64,000 bases of DNA, taken from Arthrobacter sp. Its GTDB lineage: Bacteria; Actinomycetota; Actinomycetes; Actinomycetales; Micrococcaceae. The DNA is taken from the NCBI GenBank assembly GCA_031277795.1, contig JAITLQ010000018.1:310001-374000 (forward strand), written 5' to 3'. Of this stretch, positions 18,136 through 25,821 are shown piece after piece. Each line of letters opens with the position of its first letter. The stretch's first letter is position 1. The notes beneath the pieces are model-generated. The model made no database searches. It had not been told where the DNA came from and worked only from the letters and a program-made list of their open reading frames with translations. Both the position numbers and the translations under genes were made by a program.

Positions 18136-18990
18136 TCAGAACGCCGGGATGACGTTCTTGTCCGGCCAGGTCTTCTCGATGAAGGCCTTGGTCTCGGCGG
18201 AGTGCAGGAGCTCGTCCAGCTTCTTGATGGCCGGCGTCTCCTCGCCGTCGCGCCACACCAGGAAGTTGGCGTAGGGGTTGTCCTCGGCGGACTCGACGGC
18301 GATCGGCGTCAGGTCGATCTTGGCGGTCAGGACGAAGTTGCCGTTGACGACGGCGGCGGCGACCTTCGGGTCGCTGATCTGCTGCACGACGACCTCGGGA
18401 GCCATCTCCTTGAAGACGAACTTCTTGGGGTTCTTCTCCGTGTTGGCGTCGCCGGAGATCGTCAGCGCCGTGTCGGTGTCCTGGATGTCGTTGAGCACGC
18501 CGGCGGTCTCGAGCACCTTGAGCGAACGCACCTGGTTGGAGGCGTCGTTGGTGATCACGATGGTGGAACCCTCGGGGATCGCGTTGACGTCCTGGTACTT
18601 GTCCGAGAAGGCGGACATGGGCTCGAGGTGGATGCCGGCACCGTGGGCGAACTTGTAGCCCTTGTCCTTCATCTGCTCCTCAAGGTAGGGCAGGTGCTGG
18701 AAGTAGTTGGCGTCGACCGAGCCGTCCTGCAGCGCCGTGTTGGGCGTGGTGTAATCCGTCATCTCGACGACCTCGAGGTTGATGCCCGAGTCCTTCGTGA
18801 GGTTCTCCTTCACGAAGTTCAGGATCTGGGCGTGGGGGACGGGCGAGGCCGCCACCTTGACGGTGACCGGGTTGGCCGGGTCCAGGGCGGGGGCCGAGGT
18901 CTCCGAGGCGGCGGAACCGCCACCACCGCAGGCGGACAGGGCGAGGGCGGCCGCCGCGGCGACGGCCGCGAACGAGAACTTCTTGCGCAC
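18136..18990 (-). CDS. metQ: methionine ABC transporter substrate-binding lipoprotein MetQ
   Basis: 284 residues, NlpA family. Lipoprotein signal peptide with lipobox LSAC and lipidated C21, so it is anchored on the outer face of the membrane. The core has the family segments VEMTDYTTPNTALQDGSVDANYFQHLPYL. GTG start follows AAGGAG. Last gene of metN-metI-metQ; it delivers methionine (or a related amino acid) to MetI. Confidence 0.93.
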   Translation of the reverse strand: MRKKFSFAAVAAAAALALSACGGGGSAASETSAPALDPANPVTVKVAASPVPHAQILNFVKENLTKDSGINLEVVEMTDYTTPNTALQDGSVDANYFQHLPYLEEQMKDKGYKFAHGAGIHLEPMSAFSDKYQDVNAIPEGSTIVITNDASNQVRSLKVLETAGVLNDIQDTDTALTISGDANTEKNPKKFVFKEMAPEVVVQQISDPKVAAAVVNGNFVLTAKIDLTPIAVESAEDNPYANFLVWRDGEETPAIKKLDELLHSAETKAFIEKTWPDKNVIPAF

Positions 18991-19101
18991 GGTGAGTGCT
19001 CCTTGAGTGACGGGCCGGCGTCGGTGTAGGCGACAAACCGGCGGTGGTGCAGCTGGCGGCTACCTGCTGCGGACCCGGCGCTGGGCCGGGGAGAAGAGGG
19101 G

Positions 19102-19830
19102 CTAGCGGTGATCCACCAGCTTGGTGATGCGGTCGCCGATGAACTGCACGATCTGCACCAGCAGCACCATGATGACGAGCACGGCGAGCATGACGCCGAC
19201 GTCGAAGCGCTGATAGCCGTAGCTGTAGGCGAGGTAGCCCAGGCCACCGCCGCCCATCAGGCCGGCCATCGCGGAGTACCCGATGAGCATGACCACGGTG
19301 GTGGTGATGCCGGAGCTGAGCGCCGGAAGCGCTTCGCGCACGGCAACCTTGAAGACCAGCTGCCACGAGGAGGAGCCGGTGACCACCGCCGCGTCCAGCT
19401 TGCCCTTGTCGACATCGCGCAGCGCGGTCTCCACCAAGCGGGCGAAGAAGGGCACGGTGCCGATGGTCAGGGACACACACGCGGCGAGGGGGCCGATCGA
19501 GGTGCCCACGAGCCAGCGGGTGAAGGGAATGAGTGCCACGAGCAGGATCGCGAAGGGGATCGAGCGGGTGATGTTGACGATGATCCACGACAGGACGACG
19601 TTGATGATTCCGTCGAGCCACTTGGGCAGAATGCCGCCGCGGGCACCGGCCCACAGCAGGATGCCGATGATCAAGCCGATCACCACGGTGAAGAGACCGG
19701 AGACCACCACCATCTGGATCGTCTCGTAGAAGGCATCACGGATCGCCTTCCAGATGACGGGCGTCTTGAGCGAGGCCCACATGTCGTCGGCGGCAGGGAG
19801 CGCGAGGGCGGGAACCAGGGAGGCAAACAT
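19102..19830 (-). CDS. metI: methionine ABC transporter permease MetI
   Basis: 242 residues with about five to six membrane segments and the permease coupling motif region (ALPALSSGITTTVVMLIGYSAMAGLMGGGGLG). ATG 19830 overlaps the metN stop by one base. Forms the transmembrane channel of the MetNIQ importer. The open frame extends much further upstream but that part overlaps metN and is not real. Confidence 0.93.
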   Translation of the reverse strand: MFASLVPALALPAADDMWASLKTPVIWKAIRDAFYETIQMVVVSGLFTVVIGLIIGILLWAGARGGILPKWLDGIINVVLSWIIVNITRSIPFAILLVALIPFTRWLVGTSIGPLAACVSLTIGTVPFFARLVETALRDVDKGKLDAAVVTGSSSWQLVFKVAVREALPALSSGITTTVVMLIGYSAMAGLMGGGGLGYLAYSYGYQRFDVGVMLAVLVIMVLLVQIVQFIGDRITKLVDHR

Positions 19831-20834
19831 CAGGCGGCCACCTCCGTCAGGAACGGATCGGTCACCTTGGCGCCGTGGGCGACGAGCGCCGCCATGACGG
19901 CCGGCACGTCGGCGCCGGCGGGGAGGGCGACCCGCAGGCGGGAGACCCGCCCGCCGGCCAGCGACTCGATGCTGCCGGCGAGGACGGGGACGTCGGCGCC
20001 GACGATGCGGGAGGCCTCGGCGACAAACGGGCGGTCGACGGCCTCGCCGACGGCCAGGATGTCGAGGGCGCTCTCGCCGCTGCGCAGGGGTGTAAGCGAG
20101 AGCGCGGGCAGCGGGACCAGCTGGCGCGTGAGCTGACCGTTCGCGGCCACGACCTTCTCCACGGAGCCCGTTTCGACGATGGTGCCGGACTGCAGGAGCG
20201 AGACGGAGTCGCACAGGGTCTTGACGACGCTCATCTCGTGGGTGATGACCAGGACGGTGAGGCCGAGGCGATCGCGGACGTTGCGGATGAGGTCAAGGAT
20301 CTCCGCCGTGGAGTTGGGGTCGAGGGCGGAGGTGGGCTCGTCGCAGAGCAACACCTTGGGGTCGGCCGCGAGGGCGCGGGCGATGCCGACGCGCTGCTTC
20401 TGGCCGCCGGAGAGCTGGGCCGGGTAGGCGGTCTCGGTGCCCTTGAGGCCCACGAGCTCGAGGAGCTCCGCGGCGCGGGCGCGGCGCTCGGCGCGCTTCA
20501 CGCCGGCGATCTCGAGGGGGTAGGCGACGTTGTCGAGCGCGGTGCGCGCGTCGAAGAGGTTGGCGTGCTGGAACACCAGGCCGATGGTGCGACGGGCCTG
20601 GCGCAGCTGGACCCCGCTGAGGCTGGCAACATCGGCGCCGCCGATCTCCACGGTTCCCGAGCTGGGCGTCTCCAAGAGGGTCAGGCAGCGCACCAGGGTG
20701 GACTTGCCCGCGCCGGACTGGCCGACAATGCCGTGAATTTCGGCGTCGGCGACGGAGAGCGAGACGTCATCGAGGGCGCGTACATTGCGCCCTGCGGAGA
20801 CGAACTCCTTGCTCAGGTGGGAAACGGTGATCAC
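19830..20834 (-). CDS. metN: methionine ABC transporter ATP-binding protein MetN
   Basis: 334 residues. Walker A GQSGAGKST (38-46), ABC signature LSGGQKQR, Walker B VLLCDEPTSALD, and His in VITHEM. Residues from about 255 form the NIL domain, the regulatory methionine-binding module of MetN. GTG start, with AAGGA about 12 bases upstream. The upstream 110 bp (20835-20945) should hold the promoter; an AT-rich TTGATAATCT is the only -10-like stretch, and no S-box or SAM riboswitch consensus was recognised. Confidence 0.94.
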   Translation of the reverse strand: MITVSHLSKEFVSAGRNVRALDDVSLSVADAEIHGIVGQSGAGKSTLVRCLTLLETPSSGTVEIGGADVASLSGVQLRQARRTIGLVFQHANLFDARTALDNVAYPLEIAGVKRAERRARAAELLELVGLKGTETAYPAQLSGGQKQRVGIARALAADPKVLLCDEPTSALDPNSTAEILDLIRNVRDRLGLTVLVITHEMSVVKTLCDSVSLLQSGTIVETGSVEKVVAANGQLTRQLVPLPALSLTPLRSGESALDILAVGEAVDRPFVAEASRIVGADVPVLAGSIESLAGGRVSRLRVALPAGADVPAVMAALVAHGAKVTDPFLTEVAA

Positions 20835-21136
20835 GGGTGCGCAATCCTTCGGGTGGGGGTCGATGAACCGGCACCCATTGAACCATTGCCGAAGATTATC
20901 AACCGAATCGTCACGAACGGCGACGATCGTGCACCTACTCGGGGGTAAGGAGCGTTCCCCTCGGGGTGATCGGCGGCTCGATGGCAGCTTCGCCGAAGAA
21001 GTGAGAAGCCCCGCGCCCCTTCACCGGGGCACGGGGCTTCTCTGTGGGCCCATGAGGAGCGTCACACGGCGTCACAGCGGCGCGGGGCGCCCACCGCGTG
21101 GGGCGGCCGCGGCGCGGGGCTCCTGCCGCGCTGGGC
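20835..21136. other. 302-bp intergenic region upstream of metN
   Basis: Contains the presumed metNIQ promoter region near 20835-20945 and the hairpin of the exonuclease gene at 21003-21042. The last 90 bp are GC-rich with no recognisable gene. Confidence 0.5.
21003..21042 (-). terminator. hairpin downstream of the exonuclease gene
   Basis: 11-bp arms GAGAAGCCCCG / CGGGGCTTCTC with a further GCCCC/GGGGC inner stem separated by one mismatch. Confidence 0.6.
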
Positions 21137-21892
21137 TCAGGCCTCGCGCGGGCCGAACGCGCCGCGCGGCCAAGAGGCATCCACCGTGGCGGAGGGATCC
21201 TTGCGGCGCAGGTAGTCCTGGAAGTTCTCCGCCCAGGCCGCCTGCCAGTTCACCTGCGCGCCGTGCAGCGAGAGCGGATCCACCTGCACCTCGCGCGGGA
21301 ACTTGCGGGCGATCGCGTCCGCCACACCGATCGTGGCGAGCGCGTCGGCCGCGGAAGTGTGTGCGTCGACGAGCGAGACGCCGTAGTGCTCGGCCATGTC
21401 GCCGAGGGTGCGCTTGCCGCGGCGGTAGCGATCCACGGCGCGGTCGATCACGAGGGGGTCGATGACGGGGGAGGGCTCGATGCTCGGCACGCCGTAGCGG
21501 CGGGACTCGGCCTCCAGCACCGTGAAGTCGTAGGGGGCGTTGAAGACCATGACGGGCATGGTCTGCAGCAACGCGCGCAGGAGCTCCGCGATCTCGGCCG
21601 TGGCCTGCGCCGGGTCCTGGCCCTCGGCGACGGCCTGCTCCGTGGAGATGCCGTGCACGGCCGTGGCCTCCTCGGGGATCGGAACGCCGGGGTTCACGAG
21701 CCATTCGTGGTGCTGCAGCAGTTCGTCGCGGCCGTTCACGATCACGATGGAGGCGGTGACGATGCGCGCCGTGCGCGGGTCCTTGCCTGTGGTCTCCAGG
21801 TCGAAGGCGGCGCGCGGCAGCTCGTGCCACGGGGATCCCTTGGCCCCTTCAAACGGGAAGGCGTCTTGGGAAGGGAACTCGTTCTCAGCCAT
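21137..21892 (-). CDS. DEDDh 3'-5' exonuclease (DnaQ-like)
   Basis: 251 residues. Exo I FDLETTG with the catalytic Asp/Glu, Exo II in FNAPYDFTVLE, and Exo III HTSAADALAT, the DEDDh order of DNA polymerase III epsilon-like nucleases. No polymerase or BRCT domain is attached, so it is a stand-alone nuclease for repair, proofreading or RNA processing. ATG is preceded at six bases by TACCGT, a leaderless promoter; divergent from the MGMT-family gene. Confidence 0.9.
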   Translation of the reverse strand: MAENEFPSQDAFPFEGAKGSPWHELPRAAFDLETTGKDPRTARIVTASIVIVNGRDELLQHHEWLVNPGVPIPEEATAVHGISTEQAVAEGQDPAQATAEIAELLRALLQTMPVMVFNAPYDFTVLEAESRRYGVPSIEPSPVIDPLVIDRAVDRYRRGKRTLGDMAEHYGVSLVDAHTSAADALATIGVADAIARKFPREVQVDPLSLHGAQVNWQAAWAENFQDYLRRKDPSATVDASWPRGAFGPREA

Positions 21893-21898
21893 TCCCCC

Positions 21899-21904
21899 AC
21901 GGTA
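21899..21904 (-). promoter_or_regulatory. -10 element of the exonuclease gene (leaderless)
   Basis: TACCGT on the minus strand, six bases before ATG. Confidence 0.4.
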
Positions 21905-21938
21905 TCGCAGGGGGCCGACACCGGCGGAGTCGGCGGGC

Positions 21939-21944
21939 TACCGT
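21939..21944 (+). promoter_or_regulatory. -10 element of the alkyltransferase-like gene (leaderless)
   Basis: TACCGT, seven bases before the ATG at 21952. With the divergent TACCGT at 21899-21904 it packs two promoters into 60 bp. Confidence 0.4.
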
Positions 21945-21951
21945 GGGGGCC

Positions 21952-22329
21952 ATGCCCAGCTATCTCGACCCGGAAAGCACCGACGAGGCCGTCTACCGCG
22001 TCCTCGAGGAGGTGCCCGCCGGCCGCGTCACCTCCTACGGCGCCGTGGCGGCCCTGCTGGGCCTGAGCACCCCGCGACGCCCGGCGGCCGCCATGCGGAG
22101 GGCCCCGGACGGGCTTCCGTGGTGGCGCATGATCAGGGCTGACGGCACGCTGCCCCCGTCGCTGCTGGCCCGCGCCCGCGGCCACTGGGAGCGCGAGGGG
22201 ACGCCGCATTCGGCGCTCGGCGCCCAGCCCGCAGCGCGCTGGGAACCCACCGAGGAAGACGAGGCGCGCATCCTCGCGCGCGTCGAGGAACTGTGCGCCG
22301 CCGAAGGGGACGGCGCCCAGGAGGCCTGA
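21952..22329 (+). CDS. alkyltransferase-like protein (MGMT family without acceptor Cys)
   Basis: 125 residues. The MGMT DNA-binding domain is recognisable (VPAGRVTSYGAVAALLG, helix-turn-helix). In active O6-alkylguanine transferases the motif is PCHR; here it is PWWR, so the methyl-accepting Cys is missing. This is the ATL class, which binds alkylated bases and hands them to nucleotide excision repair. Placed upstream of the AdnAB and UvrD2 repair genes. Confidence 0.85.
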   Translation: MPSYLDPESTDEAVYRVLEEVPAGRVTSYGAVAALLGLSTPRRPAAAMRRAPDGLPWWRMIRADGTLPPSLLARARGHWEREGTPHSALGAQPAARWEPTEEDEARILARVEELCAAEGDGAQEA

Positions 22330-22399
22330 GCCCCGTGCGGCGCGCCAGCGCCAGGGTGTCGCCGAGCCAAGCGTCGCCCCGGGGTGATGAGATACGGGG

Positions 22400-25300
22400 G
22401 TGAACACTTCCGAGGCCCCAGCGCAGCGCCAGCTTCCGGAGGCGCTCGGCGTCCCCGGCCACGGCCCCCACGTCGTCATCGGTGGCCCTGGCACCGGCAA
22501 GACCACGCTGGCCAGCGATCTCGTCATCGAGCGGCTGCGTGCGGGCGTGCCGGCGGAGTCGATGCTCGTTTTGGTGCCGAGCCGCACGGCGGCCGAGCGC
22601 CTGCGCGACGAGCTTGCCCTGCGCTCCGGTGTCACGTTCTCCGAACCCATCGTGCGCACCTACTCCGCCTACGCCTTCGACCTGATCCGCCGCGCGCGGG
22701 AGGCGGGCCTGCTCCCGCTCGTGACCCGGCCGCCTCGCCTGCTCTCCGGCCCGGAGCAGGACGCGCTCATCGGCGAGCTGCTGCGCGGGCACGCCGAGCA
22801 CGGCGGCGGGCCCGCCTGGCCGGCCGAGCTGGGGGAGGCCGTGGCGACGCGCGGCTTCCGCCGCGAGGTCCGCGAATTCCTCGACCGCGTGGCGGAGCAC
22901 GGGGCGGACGCCCCCCTCGTGCGCTCGCTCGCCGGCGCGTGCCAGGTCCCGGAGTGGGACGCCGCCGCCGCGTTCGTCCACGAGTACGCGCAGGTCTCCG
23001 CCCTGGCCAGCGCCGAGGCCTTCGAGCCGGCCGAGCTGGTGGCCCTCGCCCTGCGCCTGCTGCAGGAGCACCCCTCCCTGGCCCAGGCCGAGGACGCGCG
23101 CCTCCGCCTGCTCGTCGTCGACGACCTCCAGGAGGCCACCCCGTCCCAGCACCAGCTGGTGCATCGCCTCGCCCGGGGCAGGGACGCCGTCCTGCTCGCC
23201 TCCCCGGACACCGTGGTGCAGGGCTTCCGCGGGGCCCGCCCCGACCTCGTGCGTCAGGCCCCGGAGGCCATCGGCGGCGACGCACCGGCGCCCGTCATTG
23301 AGCTGCGCCGCCAGCACAGGCTCCCGGCGGACCTCGCCGCGACGGCCCGCCGCCTCGCCCTGCGCCTCCCCTCGCCCTGGGGCGAGGTGGGCCGGCGCTG
23401 GGACCCGCGGCCCGACGTCGTTCCTTCCTCCCAGCCGAACGCCGCCTTGGCCAGGCCCACGGATGAGGCGCCCGACGTCGTTCCCTCCTCCCAGCCGAGG
23501 CTCGCGGCGGCGGGCGGAACGCCAGAGGAGGCCGACGGCGCGGACTCCTCCGAGCGACATGGCGGCGAGGCACCCGGTCGGGTGGCCTCGGTTGATGTGC
23601 GGCTCGTGGCCGCTCCGGTGCACGCGCGGCGGCTCGTGTCCAGGCACGTGCTCGAGGCGCACCTGAGCCACGGCGTGCCGTACGACGAGATCGCCGTGAT
23701 CGTCCGCTCGGGTGCGCAGGTCCAGGAGACGGCGCGCGCCCTGGGCCTTGACGGCATCTCCACCGAGGTGCCGCCCGTCGAGACCGCGCTGCGGGACGAA
23801 TCCTCCGTGGCGCCGCTGCTCTTCCTGCTGGAGCGGGCGGCCGGCGCACCCGGCCCGCGCGAGCGGGGTCGGCTTGCCGCGCTTGCCGACGCCGCCGGCG
23901 TGGAGTCGCTGCTCATGGGGCCCTACGGGCGCGCCACGAGCCTCGACGTGCGCTCGTTGCGGCAGCTGCTCCTCGCCCACGAGCGGGCGGCTGGCGGTGA
24001 GCGCAGCTCCACCGACCTCCTCGCGGCGCTCCTGGACGGGGATCCGGCCGGGCGTGAGGGCGAGCGGGCGGACGAGCTCGCCGCTCTCGGGCCGGTGGCG
24101 CTTCCCGCCTACCGGCTGGTCCTCATGCTCGACGCCGCCCGCGCGCACCTCGCGTCGGACCACACGGCGGCCACGGCGGTGTGGGCCGTGTGGGAGGCCG
24201 CCGGGGCCTCGGAGCGATGGCGCAAGCAGGCGCTCGAGGAGCGCGGCCTGCGTTCGGACCGCGCCCACCGCGACCTGGACGCCGTGCTCGCGCTGTTCCA
24301 AGCGGCTGAACGCTTCGGGGACCAGTTCCCCGGGGCCGGCGTGGCCCGCTTCATCGAGCACGTGCGCAGCCAGGACCTGCCCATGGACTCCCTCGCCCGG
24401 ACCGGCGCGGCGGGCGGGCGCGTGCGCGTGCTGACGCCGGCGGCCGCCGCCGGCCTCGAGTTCGACACGGTCATCATCGCCGGGTTGCAGGAGGGGCAGT
24501 GGCCCACCACCGGCCTGCGTGGCCAGCTCCTGCGCTCGGACGAGCTTGTGACGGTGCTCGAGCACGGCCCTGACGCGTTGCGCGATGCGAGCGTGGGCGA
24601 GAAGCTGCGTGCCGTGCGCGACGACGAGCTGCGCCAGTTCCTCACCGCGCTGACGCGCGCTACGCGCGCGGTGCACCTCGTGGCGGTGCAGGACGAGGAG
24701 TCGACGCCGTCGAGCTTCCTCGAGCTGGTCCGCGCCCCGCACGCCCCGGAGCCCGTGGTGACGGCGGTGCCCCGCCCGCGCACGCTGAGCACGCTCACGG
24801 CGCTGCTGCGGCGCACCGTCGAGGAGGTGCCCAGTCCGGAGCTTGCCGCCGACGCCGCCGGTGTGCTCGCCCTGCTCTCGCTCGCCGAGCCGGCCGTGCG
24901 CGGCGCCGACCCCGCCTCCTGGTGGGGGCTCGCCCCGCTCTCCTCGAGCGACCCCGTGGTGCCGGACGGGGCCCAGGTGCGCGTCTCGCCCTCCAAGGTC
25001 GACGCCGTCCTCTCCTCGCCCCTGAACTGGTTCGTCTCCGCCGCCAACGGCCTGCCTCCCGCTGACCTGGCACGCAGCCTCGGCACCTTGGTGCACGGGA
25101 TCGCCGAGCGCCTCCCCGACGCGGGGGAGGAGGAGCTCATGGCCTCCCTTGAACGCCATTGGCACGAGCTGGAGTTGCCCGAGAACTGGGAGGGCAACCG
25201 CGAACACGAGCGGGCCTCGCGCATGATGACGCGCCTGGCCCAGTACTACGCGCTCGTCGCGGCCAAGGACCGCGTGGCCGTCGGGTTGGAACAGGGCTTT

Positions 25301-25774
25301 TCGGTGCCGCTCGATGCGCGGGAACCCGGGGCCCACCCCGTCAAGCTCACGGGTTCGATCGACCGCGTGGAGGTCGGCGAGGACGGGCGGCCCGTCATTA
25401 TCGATCTGAAAACCGGCAAGTCCCTTCCGACCAAGCTGGAGGCCGAACGCCACCCGCAGCTGGGCACCTACCAGGCCGCCATCCGTGCCGGGGCGCTCGC
25501 CGAGTTCGCCAAGAGCGAGCCGCGACTGAGCCACCCCACGGAGCCGGCCGGCGCGGCGCTCGTGGCGATCGGCAAGGAGAACGTGAAGGTGGCCGTCCTG
25601 GAGCAGGCGGGCGTCACCGCTGAGGACGACTGGGCCACGGGCCTCGTCCACGACGCCGCCGCCCTCATGGCCAGGCCCGACTTCGCCGCGCTGCACGAAG
25701 GCACCAACTTCAGGTGCTCGTTGCCCGGCGTCTGCCCGCTCTGTTCCGAGGGACGGCAGGTCACCGAGCCGTGA
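22400..25774 (+). CDS. adnA: AdnA-like helicase-nuclease subunit
   Basis: 1124 residues. UvrD-like motor domain with Walker A GGPGTGKTT (about 28-36); the motif II position reads VVDDLQEAT near residue 240, Asp-Asp instead of Asp-Glu, suggesting a weak or lost ATPase. C-terminal RecB-like PD-(D/E)XK nuclease with VIIDLKTGK near 995-1003, then a Cys cluster C-x5-C-x2-C (about 1105-1113) that could hold an Fe-S centre. Residues about 337-365 carry a repeated PDVVPSSQP segment in a low-complexity insert. Followed directly by adnB; in mycobacteria AdnA and AdnB form the heterodimer that resects double-strand breaks. Confidence 0.85.
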   Translation: MNTSEAPAQRQLPEALGVPGHGPHVVIGGPGTGKTTLASDLVIERLRAGVPAESMLVLVPSRTAAERLRDELALRSGVTFSEPIVRTYSAYAFDLIRRAREAGLLPLVTRPPRLLSGPEQDALIGELLRGHAEHGGGPAWPAELGEAVATRGFRREVREFLDRVAEHGADAPLVRSLAGACQVPEWDAAAAFVHEYAQVSALASAEAFEPAELVALALRLLQEHPSLAQAEDARLRLLVVDDLQEATPSQHQLVHRLARGRDAVLLASPDTVVQGFRGARPDLVRQAPEAIGGDAPAPVIELRRQHRLPADLAATARRLALRLPSPWGEVGRRWDPRPDVVPSSQPNAALARPTDEAPDVVPSSQPRLAAAGGTPEEADGADSSERHGGEAPGRVASVDVRLVAAPVHARRLVSRHVLEAHLSHGVPYDEIAVIVRSGAQVQETARALGLDGISTEVPPVETALRDESSVAPLLFLLERAAGAPGPRERGRLAALADAAGVESLLMGPYGRATSLDVRSLRQLLLAHERAAGGERSSTDLLAALLDGDPAGREGERADELAALGPVALPAYRLVLMLDAARAHLASDHTAATAVWAVWEAAGASERWRKQALEERGLRSDRAHRDLDAVLALFQAAERFGDQFPGAGVARFIEHVRSQDLPMDSLARTGAAGGRVRVLTPAAAAGLEFDTVIIAGLQEGQWPTTGLRGQLLRSDELVTVLEHGPDALRDASVGEKLRAVRDDELRQFLTALTRATRAVHLVAVQDEESTPSSFLELVRAPHAPEPVVTAVPRPRTLSTLTALLRRTVEEVPSPELAADAAGVLALLSLAEPAVRGADPASWWGLAPLSSSDPVVPDGAQVRVSPSKVDAVLSSPLNWFVSAANGLPPADLARSLGTLVHGIAERLPDAGEEELMASLERHWHELELPENWEGNREHERASRMMTRLAQYYALVAAKDRVAVGLEQGFSVPLDAREPGAHPVKLTGSIDRVEVGEDGRPVIIDLKTGKSLPTKLEAERHPQLGTYQAAIRAGALAEFAKSEPRLSHPTEPAGAALVAIGKENVKVAVLEQAGVTAEDDWATGLVHDAAALMARPDFAALHEGTNFRCSLPGVCPLCSEGRQVTEP
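23409..23500 (+). repeat. in-frame direct repeat inside adnA
   Basis: Two copies of a ~27-bp unit (CCCGACGTCGTTCC, TCCTCCCAGCCGA parts) about 60 bp apart encode PDVVPSSQP twice. Confidence 0.65.
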
Positions 25775-25821
25775 GCATCCCCTCCCACCCCCACCAGAGA
25801 ACCCCAGCAGCAGGAGCCACC

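Noticed and set aside
20835-20945. SAM riboswitch upstream of metNIQ
   Set aside because: No S-box, SAM-II or SAM-IV consensus pattern was recognised in the leader; a covariance-model search would be needed to exclude it fully.
22133-25696. Very long open frame (1187 codons) antisense to adnA
   Set aside because: It has no recognisable domain and is rich in His/Arg/Gly/Gln as expected for the complement of high-GC coding DNA. The sense frame has clear helicase and nuclease motifs.
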